From positions 1-6,191 of the forward strand of contig URXR01000062.1 of NCBI GenBank assembly GCA_900551925.1: a stretch of 6,191 nt of DNA, written 5' to 3'. A program made the position numbers and the translations under genes. The stretch comes from an uncultured Mycoplasmatota bacterium (GTDB lineage: Bacteria > Bacillota_I > Bacilli_A > RF39 > UBA660). Below are positions 6,191-6,191 of this stretch, piece by piece. A model generated the notes under the pieces. That model did no database searches. It was not told the DNA's origin and saw nothing but the letters and a program-made list of their open reading frames with translations. How positions within the stretch are numbered: position 1 is the first letter of the stretch; each line of letters opens with the position of its first letter.

Positions 6191-6191
6191 A

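Overview
The window is very A+T-rich and reads as one compact leftward (minus-strand) gene block from a Bacillota genome. The identification rests on a forespore sigma factor of the SigG type, a Firmicute-style MutS with a clamp-binding motif, and strong AGGAGG-type ribosome binding sites. Tryptophan is encoded by TGG and rsmI ends in TGA, so UGA is a stop. This rules out the Mycoplasma genetic code and fits a spore-forming (or recently spore-forming) low-GC lineage of Bacilli, Erysipelotrichia or Clostridia. The genus cannot be named from this sequence.

Read in the direction of transcription (right to left), the layout is as follows. A 123-bp intergenic region at the right edge holds a probable sigma-A promoter for the leftward block and a possible divergent promoter pointing out of the window. 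Next comes a 558-residue all-helical protein of unknown function built partly from 34-35-residue repeats (6068 to 4392). A short hairpin/U-tract terminator and a -10 box lie in the 49-bp gap before mutS (4342 to 1790). Then comes rsmI (1781 to 933), whose Shine-Dalgarno overlaps the mutS stop codon. A 60-bp gap follows, then sigG (872 to 102). A weak terminator and the first five codons of another leftward gene lie at the left edge. No stretch without a gene exceeds 300 bases, and no tRNA, rRNA, CRISPR array, transposon or prophage feature is visible.

mutS and rsmI are housekeeping functions: post-replicative mismatch repair and 16S rRNA methylation at the decoding centre. They look co-transcribed and translationally coupled. 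sigG is a developmental gene placed directly behind them, so vegetative read-through would be expected to reach it. The rsmI-sigG gap contains what looks like a solution. A continuous 17-bp RNA stem (two G-U pairs, 6-nt loop) buries the sigG Shine-Dalgarno in any read-through transcript. A SigG-like promoter (GAATA, 18 bp, CAATATA) is placed so that its own transcript would start inside the 3' arm and could not form the stem. This is the most interesting observation in the window. The second is the uncharacterised repeat protein upstream of mutS.
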